Shown: positions 42,636-54,749, counted from the stretch's first letter. The stretch is 64,000 nt of DNA from Acanthosepion esculentum (GCA_964036315.1 OZ038511.1:703729-767728), one strand, 5' to 3'. The notes: generated from the sequence alone by a model not told the origin. Numbers and translations: made by a program.

Positions 42636-44146
42636 ATTGTGCAGACCCACATATTTCCAAACCTTGACCAGTTTTTTTTATAAAAGGTTCATTTTCTTCA
42701 TGCTAGGATTTTATAATTTCTCTTGTAACATTATACAATCAAAACAGATATTATCAGGAATTATTTAAGACCAAACTCAGAATCAAAACAAGAAAAACTC
42801 TGAATAAGTAACAGAGTCCATAAATAAATATAACCCAAGTTTACTTCATTCTCTATCGTAAAAGTATATTTTCAAATCAAGCTTGATTTTTTTTCTTGCC
42901 AGGGATTTAAATATATTTGAATATAATTGTAAACACAATTTTTAAATAGTCTTTAAAGATATATAGTTTTCATTGCAAAGATATTTATTTAAGAAATGTC
43001 TATACAGTAAAAAGAATTGTCTGCTGATCTGTTTGCACAAAAATGATGAATGGCTTCCGAAAAATAATGACTAGACTGATGTTAAACAAAACTAATCTTG
43101 GCAAAATTGGAAGGAAAATAGAAAAATCCAAAGTGTGCAGAAACGACAAGGTTTGACTGTACAAGCTGACCCCAAAGGTCTTTTCATTATATCAGGAGAT
43201 TAGTGGATGAAGACACAAGACAAATTGGCTGCAGATTGTCTTCAGTGAAGTACAAAAAGTGTATGTGCCATGCAAGTTTCAATGCTACAATCAAATACTC
43301 CCTGAGCAAAAGATAAGTTTACATAACTTATATGAAAAGTATTATTGGATTCAAAACACAGACACATTTAAAGTTTGCAAAGGAGAATAAAAAACTTTGG
43401 GGGCACAGCATATTGTTGTCAGATGAAATAAAATTGTATCTAATTTATTTGGTATATCATGCCAAGATTTATAAGGAAATGTGTTTGGTCTCAACAATTA
43501 TGCATAATGGTGGAAATATCATGATCTAGGGGTTGTATGAGCTCTAATATCACAAGCTACATTTAATTGAGAGAATTATGTATGCTAAGGATTATATAAA
43601 AACATTGAAAGAAAACATGTTGCTTTGGTGCAAAAACTTAAGAAGAATTATGTTTCAGCAATGATAAGGATCCCAAACTTTTTACTGAGAAAGTAACAGC
43701 TTTTCTGAAGCAGCAAAAGGTAAAGTACTTGATTGGCTTAGCATGTCACCTGATTTCAATTCAATTGAAAACTTGTCAAATGTACTTAAATGAAAAGTAG
43801 AAAATTATAACTATGCAACATGATAGAATTGAAAGATATTCCAGTGAATTGGTACAAATCTAGTGAGGTCAATGTCATTAAAACAGTAGCAAAAGAAAGA
43901 AGAGACACTAAAAATTTGTTTTAAATAACTACTTTTGCAAGAGTATATTTATTTTCAAACTGCTATATATTCATATTACATAGGTCAAATACCATAGGAT
44001 TTGGTAATAAATAATGCCTAATATTATTCATTTTGATTGTATAATGTTCTACTATGAATAATAAAATCCTGATATCTTTGGTTCAGAAGAAAATTCACCT
44101 TTTATAAAAAATTGAAGGGGTATACTTATTTCTGGGCAACAGTGTA
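42636..44146 (+). mobile_element. Tc1-like transposon with long terminal inverted repeats, dead
   Basis: The right end (about 44027-44144) ends AACAGTG next to TA. Read inverted it contains TTTTTTATAAAAGGTGAATT, AGGATTTTATTATT and GAACATTATACAATCAAAA. The left side (about 42660-42755) has TTTTTTTATAAAAGGTTCAT, AGGATTTTATAATT and TAACATTATACAATCAAAAC in the same order, so the inverted repeats exceed 90 bp. The outermost left bases are degraded, so the left boundary is approximate. One transposase pseudogene lies on the plus strand between them. Length is close to 1.5 kb, usual for Tc1-like elements with long repeats. Confidence 0.78.
43080..43925 (+). pseudogene. Tc1-like transposase pseudogene
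   Basis: Segments on the plus strand across shifts: KFAKENKKLWGHSILLSDEI near 43373-43430, the region before and around the first Asp (family WxxVLFSDES). CLVSTIMHNGGNIMI near 43483 follows (family VKHGGGSVMVWG). FSNDKDPKLFTEKVTAFLKQ near 43652-43710 keeps the second catalytic Asp (family QDNDPKHTS). A frame-shifted WLSMSPDFNSIENLS-type text near 43733-43775 covers the third residue. The N-terminal helix-turn-helix is barely visible. Confidence 0.78.
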
Positions 44147-44429
44147 TATATCACCAGTGTCATGAAAATGGGACTGCACACCCTCAGGGATATTCGTGAT
44201 GTTGGTGGTAGAAAGATTATCAACCCGGAATCTTATTTTGAAAAATCCACCATGTCTTTCCTGAAGTCATAAAAGAAGTGGAAAAAATAAGACTGGGATG
44301 AGAGTTCAATATATTTTCATTGCAATGATCAAAGTTGTGTGTGATGCTGGTAAAAAAACATTATATCACACAGCTCTTTGCTTTGCAGAAAGAAAAAATA
44401 GCAAGTGATTTCAATGAGCACACCACATA
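44147..44429. other. unassigned sequence
   Basis: A short stretch on the plus strand near 44166-44270 reads MGLHTLRDIRDVGGRKII before stops. No domain is recognised. Confidence 0.3.
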
Positions 44430-44620
44430 CATTGATAGTTATCAACAGACCATGATAGATAGACATAGATATGAACAGGTCCAAAAAGACAGATACTAAC
44501 ACACCTAGATATATATCAATGGACCATGATAAACAGATATGAAATGATTAAGATACAAACAAACCTAGATACATATCAATAGACTATGATAAACAGATAG
44601 ATATGAACAGACCAATATAC
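44430..44620. repeat. short minisatellite, unit about 62 bp, about 3 copies
   Basis: Units share TATCAAT/CAGACCATGATA, AACAGATA(GA)TATGAA and CACACCTAGATA blocks at about 44438, 44513 and 44573, with indels. Confidence 0.7.
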
Positions 44621-45204
44621 ATAGAGAGTGTGTGCCTGTGTAAGGTCAAATGTTCATGAACTTTTTTTCTTATTTTGTTTTTTGAAGGTTTTGGAATGTT
44701 CCAGAAATTTCTGTGATATCTGAAAGAAGGCTGTTTGTATTTATTCAATGTTTTTTTTTTTATAAAGAAACATTATAATCTTTATTTGGGAGTAACTTTT
44801 GAAAAAACACTATTCAATTTTTGTGGGACAAACAAGAAAGTTAAGTTTTCTCTTGCATAAGGCTCAATGACATTGAGAAAATAGACTGTGAAAACTGTGT
44901 TAAAACAATCTCAAAATCAAGGAAGGTCAGTTTCCCTACAAAATTAGTATTCAAAATTGTGGCTTTTTAACTGGGATTGAACATTTGATCACAGGTGCTA
45001 ATGATAATTATGAAATTGTTCAATCTCATAAACAGGTCAACCTGGATGTACCTTTGTTAATATTTTAATATTTATTTGTACCATCATCAGTAATTAAAGA
45101 ATTTCAATGATGTTTTGTTTTGTTATCTGAAATTTATAAAATTCAAATGAAAAATGAATTTGAGAATAATTGAAATGCGTAAAGCATTTAATGTTTTTTG
45201 TTTT

Positions 45205-45465
45205 GTCATCCTCTCTCTTATTTTGCCCTCCTCTCTCTGATTTTGCCCTCCTCTCTCTGATTTTATCATTCTCTCTCTGATTTTATCATCCTCTCTCTGA
45301 GTTTATCATCCTCTCTCTGATTTTGCCATCCTCTCTCTGATTTTGCCATCCGCTCTGATTTTATCATCCTCTCTCTGATTTTATCATCCTCTCTCTGATT
45401 TTGCCATCCTCTCTCTGAGTTTATCATCCTCTCTCTGATTTTGTCATCCTCTCTCTGATTGACCA
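45205..45465. repeat. 20-22 bp minisatellite, about 12 copies
   Basis: The unit is TCCTCTCTCTGATTTT followed by ATCA or GCCA. Two unit types (TTTATCA and TTTTGCC) alternate irregularly. The minus-strand open frame through it only reflects the repeat. Confidence 0.93.
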
Positions 45466-48114
45466 AGTTTGAACACAAACACACAAATGCATATATTTAA
45501 ATCAAAATACTCATTCTTTGTTTTTGTTTTTCTTCCACTAAAATCTATTTTTCTTACTCAACAATCACTGCAGTTAAAAGTTTCATAGTTATGACTCTGC
45601 ATGCATGTTTGTATATATTTAAGTAAATATTTATAAATATAGATTTTATATACATATAGTCTAATGTTCTGAGAAGGCATTGTGAATAAATATGAAAAAA
45701 AAATTGGTAATCAAATATCAATTGTCTGCAATTAAGTTCTTTCAAAGCTAATTTGGTTGATTTTAGGAGATTGGTAGAAATAACCATGAAGAAATTATTG
45801 ATGATTTCTTGTTTGTAAATCAAATATTGATTCCCTGCAGAAATGTTTTTGGAGATAATCTTTGATGATTTGGATTACTTACTCAGTGCTTGAGGATTTG
45901 TCTTGTTTTTATTGACTGTCTATGCAAATCAATTCAGCTAAGTTTAGTCACAATATTTTCTCTTTTATTAGATAAATACAAATAAGTATCTTAATTGATT
46001 TAAGATTTACTCAAAGATAAAACACACTCTTTGAAGTGACATTAAATATTTATTTACCTTGTATTTTGTTCAAATATTAATTGTTTGAGAGAAGAATCAT
46101 TTATATAATTTTTATTGAAATAGAACTGGAGCAAATGAAATATCTTATCTGAAGAGAATTTATTTCATCTTGATATTGAAGAAATCTGAAAAGAACAATG
46201 TATTTCCAGAACTTTTATTGAATTTTTAAAACAAAAGACATGGTAAAAATATAAGACAATTTAGAGAATTTTATTTCATCCCATTTTGTTGATCAGTCAG
46301 GGGTTATCAGAAAAATAAGGTTCATTTCAACAACAATCTACATTAGCAAAGTAGGATTTTGTTTTGAATGTGTGTTTGTTTTTGCTTTTTTTTAGTTTAA
46401 TCATGTTGTTTTTTTTTTTAAATTTGATTATATCAATTTCAACTTCAGTATTTTATTTATATTCATTTGATTTAAAGTTTTCATATCCCACATTGTTCCA
46501 GTCTTAATTTTGTAAGAACAGTTGATAATCAGAAGTTGCTTAGTTGTGTATTTAATTGCAAGGATTCGTACATCATGGCTCTTTCAATGAATCTTTATCT
46601 GAGGAAATTATATTCACTTTATATTAAAATGACATTTTCTAGGTCAACATTTGGATTATGAAGATTTCAGTGGTTTACCAGTTCATTGTGTGTATCGTTT
46701 AATTCTAGATCCTTTTTATGCTTCCATTTTATTGGAGTTATGCCAATGTATTTTTGGGGATATTTTAGGTACCTCTACTTTTCTGCAGAAAACATTAATA
46801 GTGTAATGAAAAAGGCCACAATCTTAATAAAAATAAAGTTTTATTGTCAAAATATTTGTTATTATTAAGATGAAAGACCAAAGTATTTTATGATTATTTT
46901 TTGAAATTTTTCATCCATTTTAACATGTTTGAAATTTTGGTTAAAATCTTGTTTTGTTATCACAGTGGCATTATAATTACATTGACTTTTTTGTACTTTT
47001 TTCCATTAAAAACATTGATTTGGAAATTCTTGTAAAAATCAAATAATTGTCCGATTTTAATTTTCAGGACTTATTCACAAATGAATGAAATTAATTTTGA
47101 AATGTTTTTTAGAAAATTTTGGTAAAAAAAATTTTTTTACATATATTAACCCCCACTTAGTTAATTTCATGAAATTTCACAAAAAAACTTTCTATTTCCT
47201 GAATTTTTTTATTTGTTAAAAGTAGGACTACTTGGGGAATGTAAATCACCTAATTTTTTTCAAACTTGCACTATTCTAACTGAAAATCTGTTCTGAATTG
47301 AAAAATAATGAATGCAATTGATAAAACTATAACTATATTTAATTAGAAAAGCTTTTAATTGCTTTTGTAAATAAGTTATATTAAGGAAATTATTGTCTGA
47401 AGAAATAAAATTTTTCCAATGAATAATGAATTTTTACCAGAATGTTTTCATTTTTATAAAAATTTTAAAATTATAATTTATAATAGTTTATAATCACGTA
47501 AAATTCTGTATTGGGCTATTTCCTGGATGTGATATAGTAATTAAGTGGAAACAAAATTTACAAATCCAAAATTGAAAAGATTAATAAATGTAGTTACACT
47601 ATTCTATTTTTAAAATTATTTTTTATTTTTTACTTAATTTGTTCCCATTTTTCATCTATGAAAGGCTAAACGTGACATTATTATGGAAAGGTCATGTGAT
47701 ATAAGAGTTTTGTCTCTTTACAGAGAAATTAATTTAAGAAAATTTTATAGTATTTTTTATTTTTGCATAAAGCAACTTTGAAAGGTAAATAAGAGTTAAT
47801 AAATTATTAGATAATTGTGGAAAATATATTAATTTGCAAAAATTACCAGGTAGTTAAAAAACAAAAAAATGCGTTCACTTAGATTTCGTAAATTTTATGT
47901 CAATTCTAGTCAATCATACTAGCTGTCATCGCTTTGTCACTCAATCGTACATCAATCATCACTTCAGATAAACAGGGCAGATCAATAACAAATGGTTGCA
48001 TATTACTTTTTTATATTATAAGTAATATTTATTTCAAATCAGATTAATTTAACTTTAAATTTTCTAATCAGATTAATTTAACTTTAAATTTTCTAATTTT
48101 ACACAACGTGTCAA

Positions 48115-48162
<48 letters not shown>

Positions 48163-48788
48163 GAAGAGTTTTAAAATCAATAAATTTGTTTTGTTTACAA
48201 ATTTTTTAAAATTAAGAAAATGGACACTTTTAGGAAAATTTTAAGAAATTAAATTTGACATTCCAATCTATATATTTTCTATCTGAAATACACCAGAATA
48301 TTCTATTTACTGGAAATAATAAATTGAATCCTTTAGTTTTCAATTAAAGCTAAAATGAAAAGAATGCTTTTTCATTTTTAAAAATTCATTCTAAACCTTA
48401 GGTATTGAAAATTTATGCAAAAATGTGGAGGTATCTAGTTTGCATTCTATTTACGAGAATCCTACTTCTGATGTAAAATTCTCCTTGTAGACTGATTAAA
48501 TTTTTGACTTGTTTGTGATAATTCTTAGATTGAGATTAACCAAATTTTTCTCAAGTTCTTTAATTATGGAATTCTTAGATCATAAAATGTGCCTAGTTTT
48601 TTGTGTTTATTATTAATTTTCTTTCTTCTCTTTTGTTGAATCTGTATGCCAAGAAGTTTCAATGACTTTTATTAACCGATTAACATATATAACTAAAATA
48701 AATTTTCTTATCATTCTTGATCCAGGATAGATTCATGACTCACAGAAAAAGCAAGGCAGTGGACAATAAATTCATCATGATGACTATC

Positions 48789-48792
<4 letters not shown>
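45466..48792. other. long AT-rich stretch without supported features
   Basis: More than 3 kb without a recognisable gene, RNA or element, apart from (TA)n at about 48118-48158 and a short direct repeat just before it (CAGATTAATTTAACTTTAAA at about 48039 and 48068). The stretch could be intronic or intergenic. Confidence 0.5.

Positions 48793-48832
<40 letters not shown>
48793..48832. repeat. (TA)n array at the 5' edge of a LINE
   Basis: About 20 TA units. LINE sequence resumes immediately after it at the conserved SKSFDKVWH. Confidence 0.95.
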
Positions 48833-48835
<3 letters not shown>

Positions 48836-49309
48836 AAGTCATTTGACAAGGTGTGGCATTGGGTGTTGTCACATAAACTCTCCAGCTATAGAATTTCTGG
48901 AATGGTTTTCTCATTTATCAAGTACTTCCTAGCAGGTAAGGTCAATGAAGGTTGTTGTCAATGGCCAGTCATTGGAAACCCTTGAGATCAATGTCAGGAT
49001 TCAATCAAGCTTTTTGCCTTGATACTACCATCTTGCTGCTCTATATTAATGATTTGCCTAAGAAAATATATTCTAATCTTTAGTGAATATCTGTGCTGAT
49101 GATGTAACATTTTTTTGGTAGGTGCAATGACAAAAAAACAAATCTCATCGCTCCTTTGGCCTATACCTAATGACTTAACTGGGTTATTTGGCAGCAGGGG
49201 GTTTGTAAAATTCAATCCCTCCAACACCAAACTGTTAACATTCCACCATCACTGAGTAGACCCCAATCTTTCACCTTTCATGATGATGGGTCTTCTCTCA
49301 AAGAGGATC

Positions 49310-49368
<59 letters not shown>

Positions 49369-49960
49369 CTTGCTAAAGATGTTGGAAAAATGCTTGGTTT
49401 CATGTACTGCTCCAGTGAGTATCTAATTCCTCCTGATATGCTCTATTTTTACAAGAGTCAAATATGACCAAAAATGGAATGTTGCTGCCTATTTTTGGAC
49501 TGGAGTTCTCCAGTCTTCAGTTGCCTGTTTTTATAGAGTTCAAAAGTGTCTATACCACTTTGTTGGTCATGAATTATTTTACACCCTCAAACCCTTTCCT
49601 TACAGGTGAAGCATTGCAAACCTCTCACTACTTTATCACTATTTCCATAGCAAGTATTCTGACAAGCCACATTCCTTGGGTCTGCTAGTTCTGACCTTTG
49701 TGACTGAGACCCACCATGCCATGTACACTGACAAATTATCCTCTTTCCTTTGACATACCATTATAAAAACTCAAGAACTGTTGCTTTGTGAAACTGACTG
49801 CCAACAAGATGTTTTCTCGATCACTACAAGTCTTGGATTAACTGTTATCTTTCCAACATAAGCTCAAAAACTGCAGTTCTTGCCTTCTCTTATGCTCATA
49901 CAAAATCACGCAGTAACTCTCTACCTTGAGTGGCTCTTCGGCCTTCTATTGGGTGAACAT
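48833..49960 (+). mobile_element. jockey-like LINE reverse transcriptase to 3' end, dead
   Basis: Plus strand, with shifts. FDKVWHWVLSHKLSSYRISG near 48842 is RT motif 2-3. LLYINDLPKKIYSNL-type text lies near 49035 and CADDVTF near 49097, with the catalytic A-D-D kept and the preceding Tyr changed to Cys. KFNPSNTKLLTFHHH-like text follows near 49210. A (TA)n array at about 49315-49363 replaces part of the thumb. The C-terminal region has ESNMTKNGMLLP near 49455 and ends with TRCFLDHYKSW near 49810. It is close to the element at 2490-3062 and covers more of it. Confidence 0.85.
49315..49363. repeat. (TA)n inside a LINE
   Basis: About 24 TA units interrupt the LINE between the segments that precede and follow the thumb. 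Roughly 100 bp of expected LINE sequence is missing at the same place. Confidence 0.93.
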
Positions 49961-50560
49961 TAGTGAAAAAAATGGTAACTCCACGATTTACAAGTATCTA
50001 AGAGAAAGAGCTGTTCAGTAGATGGAATTTATTTTCAAGGAACAAGATTAACGATAACAAAAGCAGGAGCAGCTGAAATTCCAAAGTTGGATTCATGTCA
50101 TGAGAATGTGAGTAAATTTTTAGATTTTAATCAAACTGAAAATATGACAATATTTACAAGTTTTAAATCATTTATCGATAGATTTATATTTGTTGAATGG
50201 AAAAATATTATTTAAAAATTACAAAGATTTCATTAAAGTCAGTTTTAAAAAAAATGATTTCTTTGCTTTTAATTTGCTACTTTCATTTGGCCAAATTCCA
50301 ACTTAGGAAAAAAACAACATAAATTTGTTAGTGGCTAAATACTGTTTCAAATGTTTCACTTTCTATCAGTTCTAATAGAATGACTAATAGACTTATAGAT
50401 GGTAGGATGTTGAGATATTAAGGCTAATACACTTTGTGGGTTATGTCATGAGACTTGTATTCTTTGATATTTCCCCCCCCTCCATCACTCAAGAATTACT
50501 CTCTCCATGGTGTGCTTGGAGAAAGTTGCGAAAATTGAGACAGTATGTTTTAAGGTAATG
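49961..50560. other. unassigned sequence
   Basis: AT-rich with a C8 run near 50474. No gene is supported. Confidence 0.4.
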
Positions 50561-50979
50561 TTAGAAGCATTATTTAGAGAGGTAGTTAGACAGGTAGATA
50601 AAATGGTAGGTAGGGGAGAGGTAAGTAGAAAGGTAGGCAAAAAAGTGAGGTAAAAATGTAGGTAAAGAGATAGGTAAGTAGGTTGGAAGGGATATAGAAA
50701 ATAGCGAAGTAGGTAGAAAGGTAAGTAATGAGGTAAGAATGGATGTAGGTAGAAAATAAGCAGAGAAAGTGGTAAGTAGGAAAGTAGTCAAAGAAGTAGG
50801 TAAAGTGGAAGACAAGATAAAAGGAAGATAGGTAGGAAGGTATGAACAGAAATATGGAGAGAGGCAGGTGTAAAAGTAGAAACTTAGGTAAAAGGGAGGT
50901 AGGTAGAAAGGTAATGAAGAAAGGTAGGTAGAGTAAGGGGTAAGTAGATAAACAAAGAGGGAAGTTAGAAAATTATAGA
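50561..50979. repeat. degenerate GGTA/AAGTAG-rich purine tract
   Basis: Irregular repeats of GGTAGGTA, AAGTAG and GAGGTA on a purine-rich strand. They share vocabulary with the regular 110-bp array that follows, which may have arisen from this tract by amplification. Confidence 0.8.
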
Positions 50980-53424
50980 CAAAGAGAAAGAGTAATGGTT
51001 AGAAAAGTCGGTAAAAGGGAGGTAGTTTAATAGAGAAAAGGGTAAGTAGAAAAGTAGTGAAGGAGCAGAGGAGTTAAAAGAAAGGTAGGTAAAGAGAAAG
51101 AGAAGTGGTTAGAAAAGTCGGTAAAAGGGAGTTAGTTTAATAGAGAAAAGGGTAAGTAGAAAAGTAGTGAAGGAGCAGAGGAGTTAAAAGAAAGGTAGGT
51201 AAAGAGAAAGAGAAGTGGTTAGAAAAGTCGGTAAAAGGGAGTTAGTTTAATAGAGAAAAGGGTAAGTAGAAAAGTAGTGAAGGAGCAGAGGAGTTAAAAG
51301 AAAGGTAGGTAAAGAGAAAGAGAAGTGGTTAGAAAAGTCGGTAAAAGGGAGTTAGTTTAATAGAGAAAATGGTAAGTAGAAAAGTAGTGAAGGAGCAGAG
51401 GAGTTAAAAGAAAGGTAGTTAAAGAGAAAGAGAAGTGGTTAGAAAAGTCGGTAAAAGGGAGATAGTTTAATAGAGAAAAGGGTAAGTAGAAAAGTAGTGA
51501 AGGAGCAGAGGAGTTAAAAGAAAGGTAGGTAAAGAGAAAGAGAAGTGGTTAGAAAAGTCGGTAAAAGGGAGTTAGTTTAATAGAGAAAAGGGTAAGTAGA
51601 AAAGTAGTGAAGGAGCAGAGGAGTTAAAAGAAAGGTAGGTAAAGAGAAAGAGAGGTGGTTAGAAAAGTCGGTAAAAGGGAGTTAGTTTAATAGAGAAAAG
51701 GGTAAGTAGAAAAGTAGTGAAGGAGCAGAGGAGTTAAAAGAAAGGTAGGTAAAGAGAAAGAGAAGTGGTTAGAAAAGTCGGTAAAAGGGAGTTAGTTTAA
51801 TAGAGAAAAGGGTAAGTAGAAAAGTAGTGAAGGAGCAGAGGAGTTAAAAGAAAGGTAGGTAAAGAGAAAGAGAAGTGGTTAGAAAAGTCGCTAAAAGGGA
51901 GTTAGTTTAATAGAGAAAATGGTAAGTAGAAAAGTAGTGAAGGGGCAGAGGAGTTAAAAGAAAGGTAGGTAAAGAGAAAGAGAAGTGGTTAGAAAAGTCG
52001 GTAAAAGGGAGTTAGTTTAATAGAGAAAAGGGTAAGTAGAAAAGTAGTGAAGGAGCAGAGGAGTTAAAAGAAAGGTAGGTAAAGAGAATGAGAAGTGGTT
52101 AGAAAAGTCGGTAAAAGGGAGTTAGTTTAATAGAGAAAAGGGTAAGTAGAAAAGTAGTGAAGGAGCAGAGGAGTTAAAAGAAAGGTAGGTAAAGAGAAAG
52201 AGAAGTGGTTAGAAAAGTCGGTAAAAGGGAGTTAGTTTAATAGAGAAAAGGGTAAGTAGAAAAGTAGTGAAGGGGCAGAGGAGTTAAAAGAAAGGTAGGT
52301 AAAGAGAATGAGAAGTGGTTAGAAAAGTCGGTAAAAGGGAGTTAGTTTAATAGAGAAAAGGGTAAGTAGAAAAGTAGTGAAGGAGCAGAGGAGTTAAAAG
52401 AAAGGTAGGTAAAGAGAAAGAGAAGTGGTTAGAAAAGTCGGTAAAAGGGAGTTAGTTTAATAGAGAAAAGGGTAAGTAGAAAAGTAGTGAAGGGGCAGAG
52501 GAGTTAAAAGAAAGGTAGGTAAAGAGAAAGAGAAGTGGTTAGAAAAGTCGGTAAGAGGGAGTTAGTTTAATAGAGAAAAGGGTAAGTAGAAAAGTAGTGA
52601 AGGGGCAGAGGAGTTAAAAGAAAGGTAGGTAAAGAGAAAGAGAAGTGGTTAGAAAAGTCAGTAAAAGGGAGTTAGTTTAATAGAGAAAATGGTAAGTAGA
52701 AAAGTAGTGAAGGGGCAGAGGAGTTAAAAGAAAGGTAGGTAAAGAGAAAGAGAAGTGGTTAGAAAAGTCGGTAAAAGGGAGTTAGTTTAATAGAGAAAAG
52801 GGTAAGTAGAAAAGTAGTGAAGGAGCAGAGGAGTTAAAACAAAGGTAGGTAAAGAGAAAGAGAAGTGGTTAGAAAAGTCGGTAAAAGGGAGTTAGTTTAA
52901 TAGAGAAAAGGGTAAGTAGAAAAGTAGTGAAGGAGCAGAGGAGTTAAAAGAAAGGTAGGTAAAGAGAAAGAGAAGTGGTTAGAAAAGTCGGTAAAAGGGA
53001 GTTAGTTTAATAGAGAAAAGGGTAAGTAGAAAAGTAGTGAAGGAGCAGAGGAGTTAAAAGAAAGGTAGTTAAAGAGAAAGAGAAGTGGTTAGAAAAGTCG
53101 GTAAGAGGGAGTTAGTTTAATAGAGAAAAGGGTAAGTAGAAAAGTAGTGAAGGAGCAGAGGAGTTAAAAGAAAGGTAGGTAAAGAGAAAGAGAAGTGGTT
53201 AGAAAAGTCGGTAAAAGGGAGTTAGTTTAATAGAGAAAAGTGTAAGTAGAAAAGTAGTGAAGGAGCAGAGGAGTTAAAAGAAAGGTAGGTAAAGAGAAAG
53301 AGAAGTGGTTAGAAAAGTCGGTAAAAGGGAGGTAGTTTAATAGAGAAAAGGGTAAGTAGAAAAGTAGTGAAGGAGCAGAGGAGTTAAAAGAAAGGTAGGT
53401 AAAGAGAAAGAGAAGTGGTTAGAA
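50980..53424. repeat. 110-bp satellite array, about 22 copies, highly homogeneous
   Basis: An exact 110-bp period holds across about 2.44 kb. Each unit has GAGAAGTGGTTAGAAAAGTC, GTAAAAGGGAGTTAGTTTAA and AGTAGTGAAGGAGCAGAGGA. Most units differ from the consensus at zero to three positions (recurrent variants: AGGGGCAG for AGGAGCAG, AAAATGG for AAAAGGG, GAGAATGAG for GAGAAAGAG). The strand is almost free of C, so it is strongly purine-biased. The array ends sharply at 53424. No long open frame runs through it. Confidence 0.97.
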
Positions 53425-53701
53425 TGATCAATCGAGTGTCTGTTGGTTGGAAAGAGAAAAAATAAAGATGATGATAATTTTAAAATGATAGCAAAATTAA
53501 ATATGAATTTTTTCAGAGAAACACATAATAATATGAAATAAAAAACAATGAATTATCATAATGAATGAAATAGAAAAAGGATTTTAAAAAGTTGTCATAA
53601 AGTGCTTTACAATCCCTAAAAGAAATAATATTAAAAAAGATATAGAAAGAAAATGAAAAGGTGAAAGTAGTATGCGTTGAATATAAATATCTTAATTGTC
53701 T

Positions 53702-53768
<67 letters not shown>

Positions 53769-54318
53769 TGTCACCAGTGATGCTTTGTAAGCTGATGGTG
53801 GTTGCTATGGCAATCAATGACTCTTACAGGAAGCAGCAGTTAGTAAAGCTGTCATGAAGAATGCAATTTTTTTATTTTTTATTTTCTCTCTTCAGAGGAA
53901 AGATGCTTGTTTTTGGTACTTGCACGACACAAGTAATTCCTGCCCATCTTTCAGGAAGAATCAAATTAATCAAAGAGGCGCCATTTTTGATACCTGATTC
54001 GAGACAAGTCTCACTCCTGAATTACCAGTGCTTCATACCATACTACTTTTGCTCTCTTAGACTTGATTCCATTCCAAAGGTGTCAAAAATTTTCAATTCT
54101 TTCTTTTTCATTTTTCTTTTCGGTATATTCTCTCTTTCTATGTCTCCTCTTTTCTTTTTATCTCTTTAGTTCATCCACAGACACAAACCAGAAGCATGCA
54201 CAACAGACGCATGCACATGCATGACGGGTGCTGAAAATTACAGTGCATAACAATGAAAGAAATCAAAATAAAATTCTGAGGTGAAAATAAATTGCTGTGA
54301 AACTTTTCAGCAAGCCAT

Positions 54319-54319
<1 letters not shown>
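53425..54319. other. unassigned sequence with (CA)n(TA)n
   Basis: Compound (CA)14(TA)14 at about 53702-53763. The plus-strand frame 53861-54169 (102 codons) begins in a T-rich tract and ends in Phe-rich text. It resembles no known protein. Its middle (GTCTTQVIPAHLSGRIKLI) has mixed composition but lacks any supporting context. Confidence 0.4.

Positions 54320-54393
<74 letters not shown>
54320..54393. repeat. (TA)n array
   Basis: About 36 TA units with one CA interruption near 54331. Confidence 0.95.
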
Positions 54394-54396
<3 letters not shown>

Positions 54397-54469
54397 AAAA
54401 AATATAATTTGTGCTATATTTATGGGTAAAAGTGCTCAATAACATGAATAGAGTATGTGTAAATATAAT

Positions 54470-54575
54470 AGTGAACACTATCTGTTTCATGTTTGAAAGT
54501 AATCATGAAGATTGCATTCAAGCATGAAACATATGGTAGCCATTCAGTATTGACTTCAGTGTCCAGGTTTATAAT
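54470..54575. repeat. Penelope-type terminal hairpin between (TA)n arrays
   Basis: CTGTTTCATGTTTGAAAGTAATC is partly inverted against GATTGCATTCAAGCATGAAA. On the plus strand 54504-54541 shows the order ATGAAGATTGCATTCAAGCA, TGAAAC, ATATGG, a mutated hammerhead-like core. It continues into GACTTCAGTGTCCAGGTTTA, the usual end of this family. (TA)n arrays lie on both sides (54320-54393 and 54587-54668). Confidence 0.6.
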
Positions 54576-54576
54576 T

Positions 54577-54586
<10 letters not shown>

Positions 54587-54668
<82 letters not shown>
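54587..54668. repeat. (TA)n array with CATA interruption
   Basis: Two TA runs (about 54587-54610 and 54626-54668) separated by repeated CATA units. Confidence 0.95.
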
Positions 54669-54671
<3 letters not shown>

Positions 54672-54698
54672 TGAATATACATAATATCCAACATCAGT

Positions 54699-54742
54699 AG
54701 CATGACTCGGAGTTTCATGCAGTCTTGCAATCTTCAGGTGCT
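54699..54742 (-). ncRNA. hammerhead-like motif at a Penelope-like terminus (copy a)
   Basis: Minus strand order: stem I 5' AGCAC, core CUGAAGA, stem II UUGCA-AGAC-UGCAU (UGCA pairs with UGCA), GAAA, stem III CUC-C-GAG, UC, stem I 3' AUGCU. All three stems can form: stem I has four pairs plus a C-A mismatch at the core, stem III three pairs. The first stem II position is U-U rather than G-C, which weakens the case for activity. The family recurs at 56170-56212. Confidence 0.5.
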
Positions 54743-54749
54743 GAGTATA

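Noticed and set aside
45266..45484. Minus-strand frame rich in Arg, Glu and Asp
   Set aside because: Translation of a 20-22 bp minisatellite with no gene context.
49090..49105. CTGATGA occurrences at 27016 and 49095 as hammerhead cores
   Set aside because: They encode the A-D-D box of LINE reverse transcriptases, and no GAAAC or pairing stems are placed around them.
50570..50815. Minus-strand frame rich in Leu, Pro, Ser and Thr
   Set aside because: Translation of a purine-rich degenerate repeat tract, not a secreted or membrane protein.
50980..53424. CRISPR-like array
   Set aside because: The repeats are contiguous with no spacers, the unit is 110 bp and the DNA is eukaryotic; it is a satellite.
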